A DNA stretch of 5,837 bases from Sphingobacterium sp. UBA7855 (GCA_002500745.1 DLST01000017.1:256443-262279); one strand, 5' to 3'. Shown: positions 1 through 5,837, counted from the stretch's first letter. Notes: generated by a model not told the origin, from the sequence alone. Program-made: numbers and translations.

Positions 1-36
1 CGCCCCGTGTTTGTTATCAGAAATCTTTTGACCGTA

Positions 37-942
37 TTACTTCGCTATCTTACGGAATTTACCAAATACGCCAAGTGGAAGTTTCGGACCTGCAGTTGCT
101 TGTAAAAATAGCTCGCCTATTTCTAAGTTTTCAACCTTCGGAAAAGCAGTCTTAATTAAATTTTCCACAATAACCGAAGAGAAACCTAAAGAATAGGTAT
201 TTAAAATCAAGAAATGTTCTTGAGGATCCAATAGTTGAACAACCTCTGTCATCATTTCCATAATGTGGTCTTCCAATTTCCATTTCTCACCTTTCGGCCC
301 ATGTCCATAAGCTGGTGGATCCAAAATAATTCCATTATAGGTATTACCTCTTTTCAGTTCACGCTTTACAAACTTTAACGCATCCTCAACAACCCAACGA
401 ATGTTATCCAAGTTGGAAATTTCCATATTTTCATTCGCCCAGGTCACAACCTGTTTAATCGAATCCACGTGAGTTGTATCCGCACCAGCAGCTTTCGCTA
501 TTAAAGATGCTCCTCCCGTGTATGCGAAAAGATTGAGAACCTTCGGTTTTTCCGTCTTAAATGAACGAACAGATTCTGAAATATAGTCCCAATTTACAGC
601 CTGTTCCGGAAATATCCCGACGTGTTTAAAAGATGTCAGGCCCAACCTAAATTTGATAGCCACATCGCTATTTTTATATTCGATGTGCCAACGGTCCTGA
701 ACCTTCGGATTTTTCTTCAACCATTCTCCAGAAGTAGCCGAACGACCTTTGAATTTGATATGATAACGTTTGTTCCAATCTGCTTCACTCAACGCCTTAG
801 GCCATACAGCCTGAGGCTCAGGTCTGACCAGAATTAAATCACCAAAGCGTTCCAATTTTTCAAAATCACCACAATCAATGAGTTCATAGTCTCTCCAATG
901 CTGTGGAGTCAATAGTTGTATATTTGTTGCTGCCAAAATCAA
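37..942 (-). CDS. RlmI/RlmK-like class I SAM-dependent methyltransferase (COG1092 type)
   Basis: This is a 301-residue cytoplasmic class I methyltransferase, probably acting on rRNA. Visible in order are an N-terminal segment with PEPQAVW (41-47), the family hallmark HVGIFPEQAVNW (107-118), SAM-binding motif I VLNLFAYTGGASL (135-147), an acidic motif II residue D160, and motif IV DPPAYG (208-213). These match the Rossmann domain of the RlmI and RlmK families. RlmI is near 400 residues with an N-terminal PUA domain; this protein is shorter and I see no clear PUA. The motif VI position reads LNTYS (247-251), without the Thr-Cys-Ser of m5C enzymes, so cytosine-C5 chemistry is doubtful and an N- or other methylation is possible. 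The start is uncertain: no ATG exists before residue 173, and the in-frame candidates are TTG codons at 940-942, 934-936 and 910-912, with a stop upstream at 958-960. It lies 106 bp downstream of the ABC ATPase gene and has its own -7 box. Family assignment is firm; substrate is unknown. Confidence 0.88.
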   Translation of the reverse strand: MILAATNIQLLTPQHWRDYELIDCGDFEKLERFGDLILVRPEPQAVWPKALSEADWNKRYHIKFKGRSATSGEWLKKNPKVQDRWHIEYKNSDVAIKFRLGLTSFKHVGIFPEQAVNWDYISESVRSFKTEKPKVLNLFAYTGGASLIAKAAGADTTHVDSIKQVVTWANENMEISNLDNIRWVVEDALKFVKRELKRGNTYNGIILDPPAYGHGPKGEKWKLEDHIMEMMTEVVQLLDPQEHFLILNTYSLGFSSVIVENLIKTAFPKVENLEIGELFLQATAGPKLPLGVFGKFRKIAK

Positions 943-952
943 AATTTTCCGA

Positions 953-960
953 CAAAACTA
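953..960 (-). promoter_or_regulatory. Putative Bacteroidota -7 promoter element of the methyltransferase gene
   Basis: On the minus strand this reads TAGTTTTG, a perfect match to TAnnTTTG, the -7 element of Bacteroidota housekeeping promoters. It sits just upstream of the methyltransferase. The only TTG nearby upstream (971-973) is 10 bp away, closer than the usual -33 spacing of about 17-23 bp, so the second element is not evident. If used, transcription would begin around 945-948, leaving almost no leader before the first TTG candidate. Confidence 0.45.
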
Positions 961-1048
961 AGCTAAATTTCAATAGAAAAGAAATCTGCATGATCCTAAC
1001 CCCGATCAGCGCCTAAAATCGGACACACTAAAACAATAATCTCACCCG

Positions 1049-1807
1049 TTATTCGCCCATCGAGGCCTTAGCACTTTTCATCAATGGGCTTGCAAAGACA
1101 AAGTTGTTTAATTCTTTCACATCCGAGCGCATCATATCCTTATTGGACCCTTCCCAAAACTTCGCCCCTTGGTAAAGAAACAAAATATATTCCCCTATTC
1201 CCATTACAGAATTCATATCATGCGTAACAACAACTGTTGTACATTTTAATTCTTGAGTTATCTTCAAAATTAACTCATCGATAACAATAGAAGTTTCAGG
1301 GTCTAGACCCGAATTAGGCTCATCACAAAAAAGGTATTTGGGATTCATACTGATCGCACGCGCAATCCCTACCCGCTTTTTCATCCCGCCTGAGAGCTCG
1401 GCAGGAAATAGCTTATTCCGTCCCTCCAGATTAACCTGTTCTAGACAATGATTTGCCCGGTCCAATTTCTCCGCTTTCGACATGTCCGTAAACATATCCA
1501 AAGAAAACATAATATTTTGTTCGACAGTCATCGAATCAAATAATGCTGAATTCTGAAAAAGCATACCTATTTCTTTACGAATGGGGACACGTTCTTCAAA
1601 ATTCATCCGAGTAAAATCTTTGTCGTCAAAAATGACCTTTCCTTTTTCCGGTTGATGCAACCCAACGATGCACTTCAATAAGGTGCTCTTTCCCGACCCC
1701 GAACCACCAATAATCAAACTCACTTTACCGGGTTCAAAATTCGCACTGATACCTTTCAGCACATGATTATCACCAAACGACTTGTTAATATCTTCGATTT
1801 GAATCAT
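1049..1807 (-). CDS. mlaF: MlaF-type ABC transporter ATP-binding protein (lipid transport)
   Basis: This 252-residue ABC ATPase should power a phospholipid transporter from the cytoplasmic face of the inner membrane. All nucleotide-binding motifs are intact: Walker A GGSGSGKST (34-42, with K40), Q-loop Q85, signature LSGGM (138-142), Walker B YLFCDEP (158-164, catalytic E163), D-loop SGLD (166-169) and switch H196. The stretch NSALFDSMTVEQN (86-98) and LSGGMKKRVGIARAI (138-152) are typical of the Mla/Ttg2 branch rather than of importers or drug exporters. Its length is close to that of E. coli MlaF. The ATG at 1805-1807 follows the permease stop by 9 bp, with an A-rich AAAAGATTT spacer, so the two are surely co-transcribed. 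No MCE (MlaD), MlaC or MlaB gene follows. The symbol reflects family membership; direction of lipid transport cannot be told from sequence. Confidence 0.93.
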   Translation of the reverse strand: MIQIEDINKSFGDNHVLKGISANFEPGKVSLIIGGSGSGKSTLLKCIVGLHQPEKGKVIFDDKDFTRMNFEERVPIRKEIGMLFQNSALFDSMTVEQNIMFSLDMFTDMSKAEKLDRANHCLEQVNLEGRNKLFPAELSGGMKKRVGIARAISMNPKYLFCDEPNSGLDPETSIVIDELILKITQELKCTTVVVTHDMNSVMGIGEYILFLYQGAKFWEGSNKDMMRSDVKELNNFVFASPLMKSAKASMGE

Positions 1808-1816
1808 AAAATCTTT

Positions 1817-2551
1817 TTAAAGCATTAGTGCCGTAATTACATAATCCGCCGCTAGAATGGTAATACAGCCTACCACTACAGCTTCCGTGCTCGCCTGCCC
1901 AACTTCCAAAGCCCCACCCTTCACATGATATCCTTTATAAGCAGAAATCGATGTAATAATAAATCCAAAGACCACCGCTTTTACAAGTGCCACCGTTACG
2001 GTAAAACCATTAAAGCCATCTTGAATCCCCAAAATATAATCTGCTTGCGTAACAGCTCCCGAAAGGGATCCCCCCAATAGGCCGCCCACCAAGGCGCACA
2101 CGATGGAAATAATAACCAACATCGGAATCATGGTCACACCAGCCAAAATTTTAGGCAAAATCAAATAGCCAGGAGCATTGATCCCCATAATTTCCAAGGC
2201 ATCAATCTGCTCTGTAACACGCATAGAGCCAATCTGTGAAGATATGGACGAACCAATTTTTCCCATTAAAACCAAGCCAGATATCGTTGGCCCCAATTCC
2301 AAGATATTCGAATCCCGATTGATAGAGCCTATAATCGAATTAGGTATCAAGTCCGAAACCATCTGAAAGGCTATTTGCATGGTCATAACAGCACCAATAA
2401 AGGTGGAGATAATGACGATAAGGCCGAGCGAGCCAATACCAATATCGGTCATTGCCAATACGGTTTCCTTCCAATAAATCCGCCCCTTCTCCGGTCTTTT
2501 AAATACTGATTTGAGGAGTATGAGATAGGCACCAATGTGATGAAAGATCAT
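1817..2551 (-). CDS. mlaE: MlaE-family ABC transporter permease (DUF140)
   Basis: This 244-residue integral inner-membrane protein is the permease partner of the adjacent ATPase. It shows the MlaE/YrbE signature: ELGPTISGLVLMGKIGSSIS (85-104), MRVTEQIDALEIMGI (110-124), LPKILAG (132-138) and AYKGYHVKGGALEVGQ (204-219). The segment MRVTEQIDALEIMG corresponds to the conserved cytoplasmic loop that contacts the ATPase in this family. Hydrophobic segments lie at about 37-60, 87-104, 137-160, 185-203 and 223-243, with an amphipathic N-terminal region, as in MlaE of about 260 residues. The ATG at 2549-2551 is the first start; no strong Shine-Dalgarno precedes it, as is normal for Bacteroidota. It is the first gene of a two-gene operon with the ATPase and diverges from the LiaF-like gene. 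In other Gram-negatives this permease dimerises and sits beneath a hexamer of MlaD; that partner must be encoded elsewhere here. Confidence 0.94.
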   Translation of the reverse strand: MIFHHIGAYLILLKSVFKRPEKGRIYWKETVLAMTDIGIGSLGLIVIISTFIGAVMTMQIAFQMVSDLIPNSIIGSINRDSNILELGPTISGLVLMGKIGSSISSQIGSMRVTEQIDALEIMGINAPGYLILPKILAGVTMIPMLVIISIVCALVGGLLGGSLSGAVTQADYILGIQDGFNGFTVTVALVKAVVFGFIITSISAYKGYHVKGGALEVGQASTEAVVVGCITILAADYVITALML

Positions 2552-2618
2552 GTTATCTATTTAATTTCAATGTATTACGTCAATTATAAGACTATATTAA
2601 GCCGAGATATCCATTAAA

Positions 2619-2632
2619 GGTAATTAATTCCC
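2619..2632. repeat. Near-palindrome in the divergent intergenic region
   Basis: GGTAATTAATTCCC is symmetric except for one base pair of positions (2621 against 2630), with an AATTAATT core. It lies between the divergent mlaE and LiaF-like starts, so it could be a binding site for a dimeric regulator. In AT-rich intergenic DNA such a short palindrome can easily arise by chance. Confidence 0.22.
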
Positions 2633-2657
2633 GGTAATATATAAACAAGCAAAAAGC

Positions 2658-2666
2658 CAAAAAGTA
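2658..2666 (-). promoter_or_regulatory. Weak candidate -7 element for the mlaE-mlaF operon
   Basis: The minus strand reads TACTTTTTG, which fits the Bacteroidota -7 element with three rather than two spacer bases. A TTG on the same strand (2693-2695) lies 26 bp upstream, farther than the usual 17-23 bp. The leader would be about 100 nt. No better candidate was found on this strand between 2552 and 2797. Confidence 0.25.
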
Positions 2667-2684
2667 ATGGAAAAACGAAATTAC

Positions 2685-2713
2685 TTACCGATCAATTAGT
2701 CACATTTACCGAT
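2685..2713. repeat. Two direct TTACCGAT copies 21 bp apart; possible operator
   Basis: TTACCGAT occurs at 2685-2692 and again at 2706-2713, a start-to-start distance of 21 bp, or two helical turns, so both copies face the same side of the DNA. A partial inverted copy (CGGTAA) is at 2632-2637. The pair lies between the divergent promoters of mlaE and the LiaF-like gene, where a regulator of either would bind. An 8-bp repeat in 246 bp of AT-rich DNA is not strongly improbable, so this is suggestive only. Confidence 0.3.
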
Positions 2714-2763
2714 TTTTTATGTATAATAGCCTAAACATTCATACAGTATCTCCCAAATCGAAT

Positions 2764-2771
2764 TACTTTTG
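2764..2771 (+). promoter_or_regulatory. Putative Bacteroidota -7 promoter element of the LiaF-like gene
   Basis: TACTTTTG is a perfect TAnnTTTG match ending 26 bp before the ATG at 2798. Transcription would begin around 2776-2779, giving a leader of about 20 nt. No TTG is present at the expected -33 position, so activation by a regulator or an alternative sigma factor is possible. Confidence 0.5.
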
Positions 2772-2797
2772 AGATATATTAACAAACAGAATTAGTT

Positions 2798-3748
2798 ATG
2801 AATACACGAAGAATAACAACTGGTATCACCATTCTCTTTATAGGCGTTGTCTTATTATTGTCACAGCTTGACACAATTTCATTCAATTGGGCCGGTATTT
2901 TTAGATATTGGCCGCTGTTTATCGTTCTTGCCGGAATTCGTATGCTGGTACCCAAAGATCAACAGGTTGGACAATTTGTTGCCATTGGCTCTACCGTGGT
3001 CATTTTAGGGTTCCTGACATACATCGGCCTATCGACACCTAAGGAACCACTATTAACACAGCTATTAAAGAGTAAAACCCTTGGCGTCAAATATAATGAT
3101 GATCCAAATGATAAAACGAATTATACAACGGAAAAGCTCAACGTACCACTGAACAATAAAATCCAAAGTGCTACCTTGAATCTCGATTTAGGCGCCACCT
3201 CATTAAGAAATGATAGCAGCACGACGTCACAGATCTTCTCGGCATATAATACCTCAAAAGAATATTTACTGGGCGTAACCGTACATGGAGAGTCTACCGA
3301 AAAAGTTGACATCAATTTAAAAGGGAAATTCCAAAACAAGGATTTCAATAGCAAAAATAATAATACTTTTATTGCTTTAAACCCCAACATCGTATGGAAC
3401 CTGAATTTTGATGTCGGCGCGATTGATGCCAAGCTGGATCTTTCCCCCTATAAAATAGAGGCATTAGATATCGATGCCGGTGCAACAAGTTTAAAACTAA
3501 AATTGGGTCAGCCACTGGCTACAACAAAGATTTCGATGGACGCCGGAGCGTCATCAATCGAAATCATGATTCCGAAAAATGCGGCCTGCCGTATTACAAG
3601 CGATAATGCGTTATCCTCTACAGATTATGAGGGCGATTTCCTTAAAAGTGAAGGAGAAGCAAAATCGATAAATTACGACACAGCTACTCAAAAATTCGAT
3701 TTTGACATCAACGGTGGTATTGCATCAATAAAAATTAGAAGATATTAA
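2798..3748 (+). CDS. Membrane-anchored LiaF-like / toast-rack domain protein
   Basis: This is a 316-residue protein with an N-terminal membrane module and a large soluble C-terminal domain. Three hydrophobic segments lie at about 6-24, 34-50 and 60-78. The first two, with the WPLFIVLAGIR motif (38-48), match the LiaI/LiaF-like transmembrane domain (DUF5668-type). The C-terminal part is built of imperfect repeats around a D-[LVIA]-G-A-x-[SD] core: LDLGATSL (129-136), FDVGAIDAKLDL (204-215), LDIDAGATSLKLKL (223-236), ISMDAGASSIEIMI (245-258) and a degenerate FDINGGIASIKIR (302-314). This is the toast-rack/DUF2154 or DUF4097-like beta-helical pattern. LiaF in Firmicutes inhibits an envelope-stress two-component system; in Bacteroidota the role is unknown and no kinase or regulator gene adjoins. 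The ATG at 2798 is the only sensible start and is preceded by a -7 box. ispG follows in the same direction. The fold family is fairly sure; a function is not claimed. Confidence 0.85.
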   Translation: MNTRRITTGITILFIGVVLLLSQLDTISFNWAGIFRYWPLFIVLAGIRMLVPKDQQVGQFVAIGSTVVILGFLTYIGLSTPKEPLLTQLLKSKTLGVKYNDDPNDKTNYTTEKLNVPLNNKIQSATLNLDLGATSLRNDSSTTSQIFSAYNTSKEYLLGVTVHGESTEKVDINLKGKFQNKDFNSKNNNTFIALNPNIVWNLNFDVGAIDAKLDLSPYKIEALDIDAGATSLKLKLGQPLATTKISMDAGASSIEIMIPKNAACRITSDNALSSTDYEGDFLKSEGEAKSINYDTATQKFDFDINGGIASIKIRRY

Positions 3749-3777
3749 TTGACAGCCGATTTTTAGTCAAGAAAAGT

Positions 3778-3785
3778 TAACTTTG
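3778..3785 (+). promoter_or_regulatory. Putative Bacteroidota -7 promoter element of ispG
   Basis: TAACTTTG is a perfect TAnnTTTG match in the 45 bp between the LiaF-like stop and the first ATG of ispG. Its last base is the G of the in-frame GTG at 3785-3787, so a transcript from this promoter would begin after that codon. A TTG at 3749-3751 is 26 bp upstream, longer than the usual -33 spacing. Read-through from the upstream gene is also likely, since no terminator separates the two. Confidence 0.45.
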
Positions 3786-3793
3786 TGTTAGAT

Positions 3794-5800
3794 ATGGACA
3801 CAAGTAATATGTTGACATTGCCTGGAATCTATTGCAATTCCAAGGTAGATTATTCAAGATGGAAAACGAGGGAAATTCAAATCGGTGATACTCCAATGGG
3901 TGGCGATAATCCCATTCGTATTCAAAGTATGACAACGGTAGATACCATGGATACGATGGGGTCAGTTGAACAGACGATTCGGATGGTTGAAGCGGGCTGC
4001 GAATACGTTCGTATTACCGCTCCCAGTATAAAAGAAGCACAAAATTTAGCCAATATAAAGAATGAACTCCGGCGAAGAGGATATAATGTTCCTTTAGTTG
4101 CTGATATTCATTTTACCCCCAATGCTGCCGAGGTAGCCGCCCGTATCGTAGAGAAAGTAAGGGTCAACCCCGGAAACTATGCGGACAAGAAAAAATTCGA
4201 TCAGCTGTCGTATACCGAAGCTGAATATAAACTTGAATTGGAGCGCATTTATCATAAATTTGCTCCACTTGTCAATATCTGTAAAGAAAATGGTACAGCC
4301 ATGCGCATTGGCACCAACCATGGTTCCTTATCCGACAGAATTATGAGCCATTATGGCGATACGCCTGAAGGCATGGTTGAATCGGCCATGGAGTTTATCC
4401 GGATGTGCGAAGACCTGAATTTTTATAACCTTTGTATCTCAATGAAATCATCCAATCCGCAGGTCATGGTAAAAGCCTACCGTTTGTTGGTCGAAAAAAT
4501 GGTTTCCGAAAACATGAACTACCCGCTACATCTCGGAGTAACGGAAGCCGGAGATGGTGAAGATGGCCGTGTGAAATCTGCCGTCGGCATTGGAACACTG
4601 TTGGAGGATGGACTGGGAGATACTGTACGCGTATCGTTAACCGAAGAACCCGAACGCGAAGCCCCCGTAGCAATAGCTCTTGTCAATCGATATAGCAAAC
4701 GGCAGGCAAACCTCGAGCTTCAGCCCAAACAAGAAATTATTCAACTATCCACAGACACACCCATTGTCCCTTATACCAGCGAAGAAGTAAATACATTCAT
4801 CGGGGGGGCTTTAGTTCCCAGGATTGTCGTTGATATCTCCAAAGAAAATTTGAAAGACGCCCAGATACTTACCAAAGTTGGCTATCGCTATGATATCCTA
4901 TTGGATAAATATCACATGGGCGAGCAGTCTGTAGACTTTGTTTATCTCGCAGATAGTTTACCGTCTTTCACTATGCCGGCCAACCTGAAACAGATTTATA
5001 ACTACGACACTTGGTTCCAACTTGCTGATAAAACCAACATCCATCCCCTCTTTACCTTAGCACAATTTGTAGCAGCGGACTATAAAGATACGGTGTTGAA
5101 TATGGTCAAAATCTGCAATTCAGATTTGTTGACCCCATTGTTTGAATCTTTACAGCTTGACAAAACTGTCGTATTTATAGTGGAAACCGATTACTTGCAC
5201 GGGATGGCAGATCAAAGACAATTTTTCCGTAATTTGCAGGAAATAGGCATCAACAATCCAGTCATTATTAAACGCTCCTATCCAAAAGAAGATTTCTCAG
5301 GCCCTATTGGTGAATATATGAATCCCGAAGAACCTATTTCCAAAATACAGCTTTATGCATCGACAGATCTAGGCGCGCTATTGATCGATGGATTAGGATC
5401 GGGAATCTGGATTGATTCACCGGCAACAGCATTGGAAAACATAGCCTCATTATCTTTCGGAATTTTGCAGGCAACGCGATCAAGAATATCCAAGACAGAA
5501 TATATATCCTGCCCAAGTTGTGGCAGAACCTTGTTTGATCTACAAGAAACTACCCAGATGATTCGAAGCCGCACGAACCATTTAAAAGGGTTAAAAATTG
5601 GTATCATGGGCTGCATTGTGAATGGTCCTGGTGAAATGGCTGATGCAGACTATGGCTATGTGGGAGCGGGACCTGATAAAGTTACGTTGTATAGAGGCCA
5701 GCAGGTTGTCAAGAAAAATGTGAGTTCTGCACATGCCTTGGACGAATTGATCAAAATCATTAAAGATGATGGCCTTTGGATCGAAGAATTACAAGACTAA
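3794..5800 (+). CDS. ispG: 4-hydroxy-3-methylbut-2-enyl diphosphate synthase IspG (GcpE), long form
   Basis: IspG converts 2-C-methyl-D-erythritol 2,4-cyclodiphosphate to HMBPP in the cytoplasm, the penultimate step of the MEP isoprenoid pathway, using a [4Fe-4S] cluster and electrons from ferredoxin or flavodoxin. The N-terminal TIM barrel shows NPIRIQSM (39-46), VRVNPGNY (122-129), RIGTNHGSL (171-179) and HLGVTEAG (246-253). The C-terminal cluster domain carries CPSCG (Cys573, Cys576) and GCIVNGPGE (Cys607 and Glu614), the three-cysteine-one-glutamate ligand set. About 260 residues (roughly 300-560) form the extra middle domain known from Bacteroidota, Chlamydia and plants; E. coli IspG has about 370 residues. 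Numbering uses ATG 3794 (668 residues). GTG 3785 (671) overlaps a -7 box and is disfavoured; ATG 3809 (663) is as plausible. All key residues are present, so the enzyme should be active. Only 45 bp separates this start from the LiaF-like gene. Confidence 0.97.
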   Translation: MDTSNMLTLPGIYCNSKVDYSRWKTREIQIGDTPMGGDNPIRIQSMTTVDTMDTMGSVEQTIRMVEAGCEYVRITAPSIKEAQNLANIKNELRRRGYNVPLVADIHFTPNAAEVAARIVEKVRVNPGNYADKKKFDQLSYTEAEYKLELERIYHKFAPLVNICKENGTAMRIGTNHGSLSDRIMSHYGDTPEGMVESAMEFIRMCEDLNFYNLCISMKSSNPQVMVKAYRLLVEKMVSENMNYPLHLGVTEAGDGEDGRVKSAVGIGTLLEDGLGDTVRVSLTEEPEREAPVAIALVNRYSKRQANLELQPKQEIIQLSTDTPIVPYTSEEVNTFIGGALVPRIVVDISKENLKDAQILTKVGYRYDILLDKYHMGEQSVDFVYLADSLPSFTMPANLKQIYNYDTWFQLADKTNIHPLFTLAQFVAADYKDTVLNMVKICNSDLLTPLFESLQLDKTVVFIVETDYLHGMADQRQFFRNLQEIGINNPVIIKRSYPKEDFSGPIGEYMNPEEPISKIQLYASTDLGALLIDGLGSGIWIDSPATALENIASLSFGILQATRSRISKTEYISCPSCGRTLFDLQETTQMIRSRTNHLKGLKIGIMGCIVNGPGEMADADYGYVGAGPDKVTLYRGQQVVKKNVSSAHALDELIKIIKDDGLWIEELQD

Positions 5801-5837
5801 AGCCACAAATAAACGCTATACAAAAACAGCAGCGGGA

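Noticed and set aside
1..36. Terminator or gene end downstream of the methyltransferase
   Set aside because: Too short to judge; no hairpin with T-run is visible and no reading frame can be supported.
622..837. Plus-strand 71-codon ORF inside the methyltransferase gene
   Set aside because: Lies wholly opposite a well-supported conserved gene, and its product has no recognisable domain.
1002..1022. CCGAT...ATCGG inverted repeat downstream of mlaF as a terminator
   Set aside because: The stem is only 5 bp with an 11-nt loop and is not followed by a T-run on the minus strand, so it does not qualify as an intrinsic terminator.
2722..2727. TATAAT as a -10 promoter box
   Set aside because: This is the proteobacterial/Firmicute -10; the organism appears to be Bacteroidota, which uses TAnnTTTG, and a perfect match to that lies closer to the gene at 2764-2771. 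AT-rich DNA gives TATAAT by chance.
2667..2772. Two tiny ORFs in the divergent intergenic region (10 codons at 2667-2699 and 17 codons at 2719-2772)
   Set aside because: Very short, no ribosome site, and the second overlaps the putative promoter of the LiaF-like gene; no sign of a conserved peptide.
4464..4673. Minus-strand 69-codon ORF with arginine- and leucine-rich product
   Set aside because: Antisense shadow of the conserved ispG TIM-barrel region; composition is that of an out-of-frame translation. The same applies to minus-strand ORFs at 3121-3432, 4094-4321, 5334-5516 and 5353-5616 and the plus-strand one at 2178-2366.
5801..5837. Terminator after ispG
   Set aside because: The 37 bp left in the window show no stem-loop or T-run; the terminator, if any, is beyond the end.

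Overview
The window looks like chromosomal DNA from a member of the Bacteroidota, most likely Sphingobacteriaceae (a Sphingobacterium-like organism). The reasons are three. The IspG is the long form with an extra central domain. Three of the four transcription-unit starts (the methyltransferase, the LiaF-like gene and ispG) carry a perfect TAnnTTTG, the Bacteroidota -7 promoter element, with no clear Shine-Dalgarno sequences. Base composition is moderately AT-rich. The genus is an inference from protein style; no search was possible.

Layout: positions 37-2551 hold three genes on the minus strand and 2798-5800 hold two on the plus strand. They diverge from a 246-bp intergenic region (2552-2797). 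Reading leftwards from that region come an MlaE-type ABC permease (2551-1817), an MlaF-type ABC ATPase 9 bp further on (1807-1049), and, after a 106-bp gap with its own putative promoter, a COG1092-type SAM-dependent methyltransferase (942-37). Reading rightwards come a membrane-anchored LiaF-like/'toast-rack' protein (2798-3748) and ispG (from 3785, 3794 or 3809 to 5800).

How the genes relate: the MlaE/MlaF pair should form the membrane core of a lipid transporter acting on the outer-membrane asymmetry or phospholipid-trafficking pathway, but its MCE-domain (MlaD-like) partner is not in the window. IspG performs the penultimate step of the non-mevalonate (MEP) isoprenoid pathway. The toast-rack protein has an envelope-sensor type architecture, and its function in Bacteroidota is unknown. 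The methyltransferase probably acts on rRNA, but lacks the motif VI cysteine of the m5C enzymes. These look like independent housekeeping or envelope genes rather than one system.

I found no RNA gene, mobile element, CRISPR array, phage gene or defence system, and no evidence of a new multi-gene system. The points most worth checking are the repeat architecture of the LiaF-like protein, the missing catalytic cysteine in the methyltransferase, the MCE-less Mla core, and start-codon and promoter conflicts at two genes. The ends (1-36 and 5801-5837) are too short to interpret.
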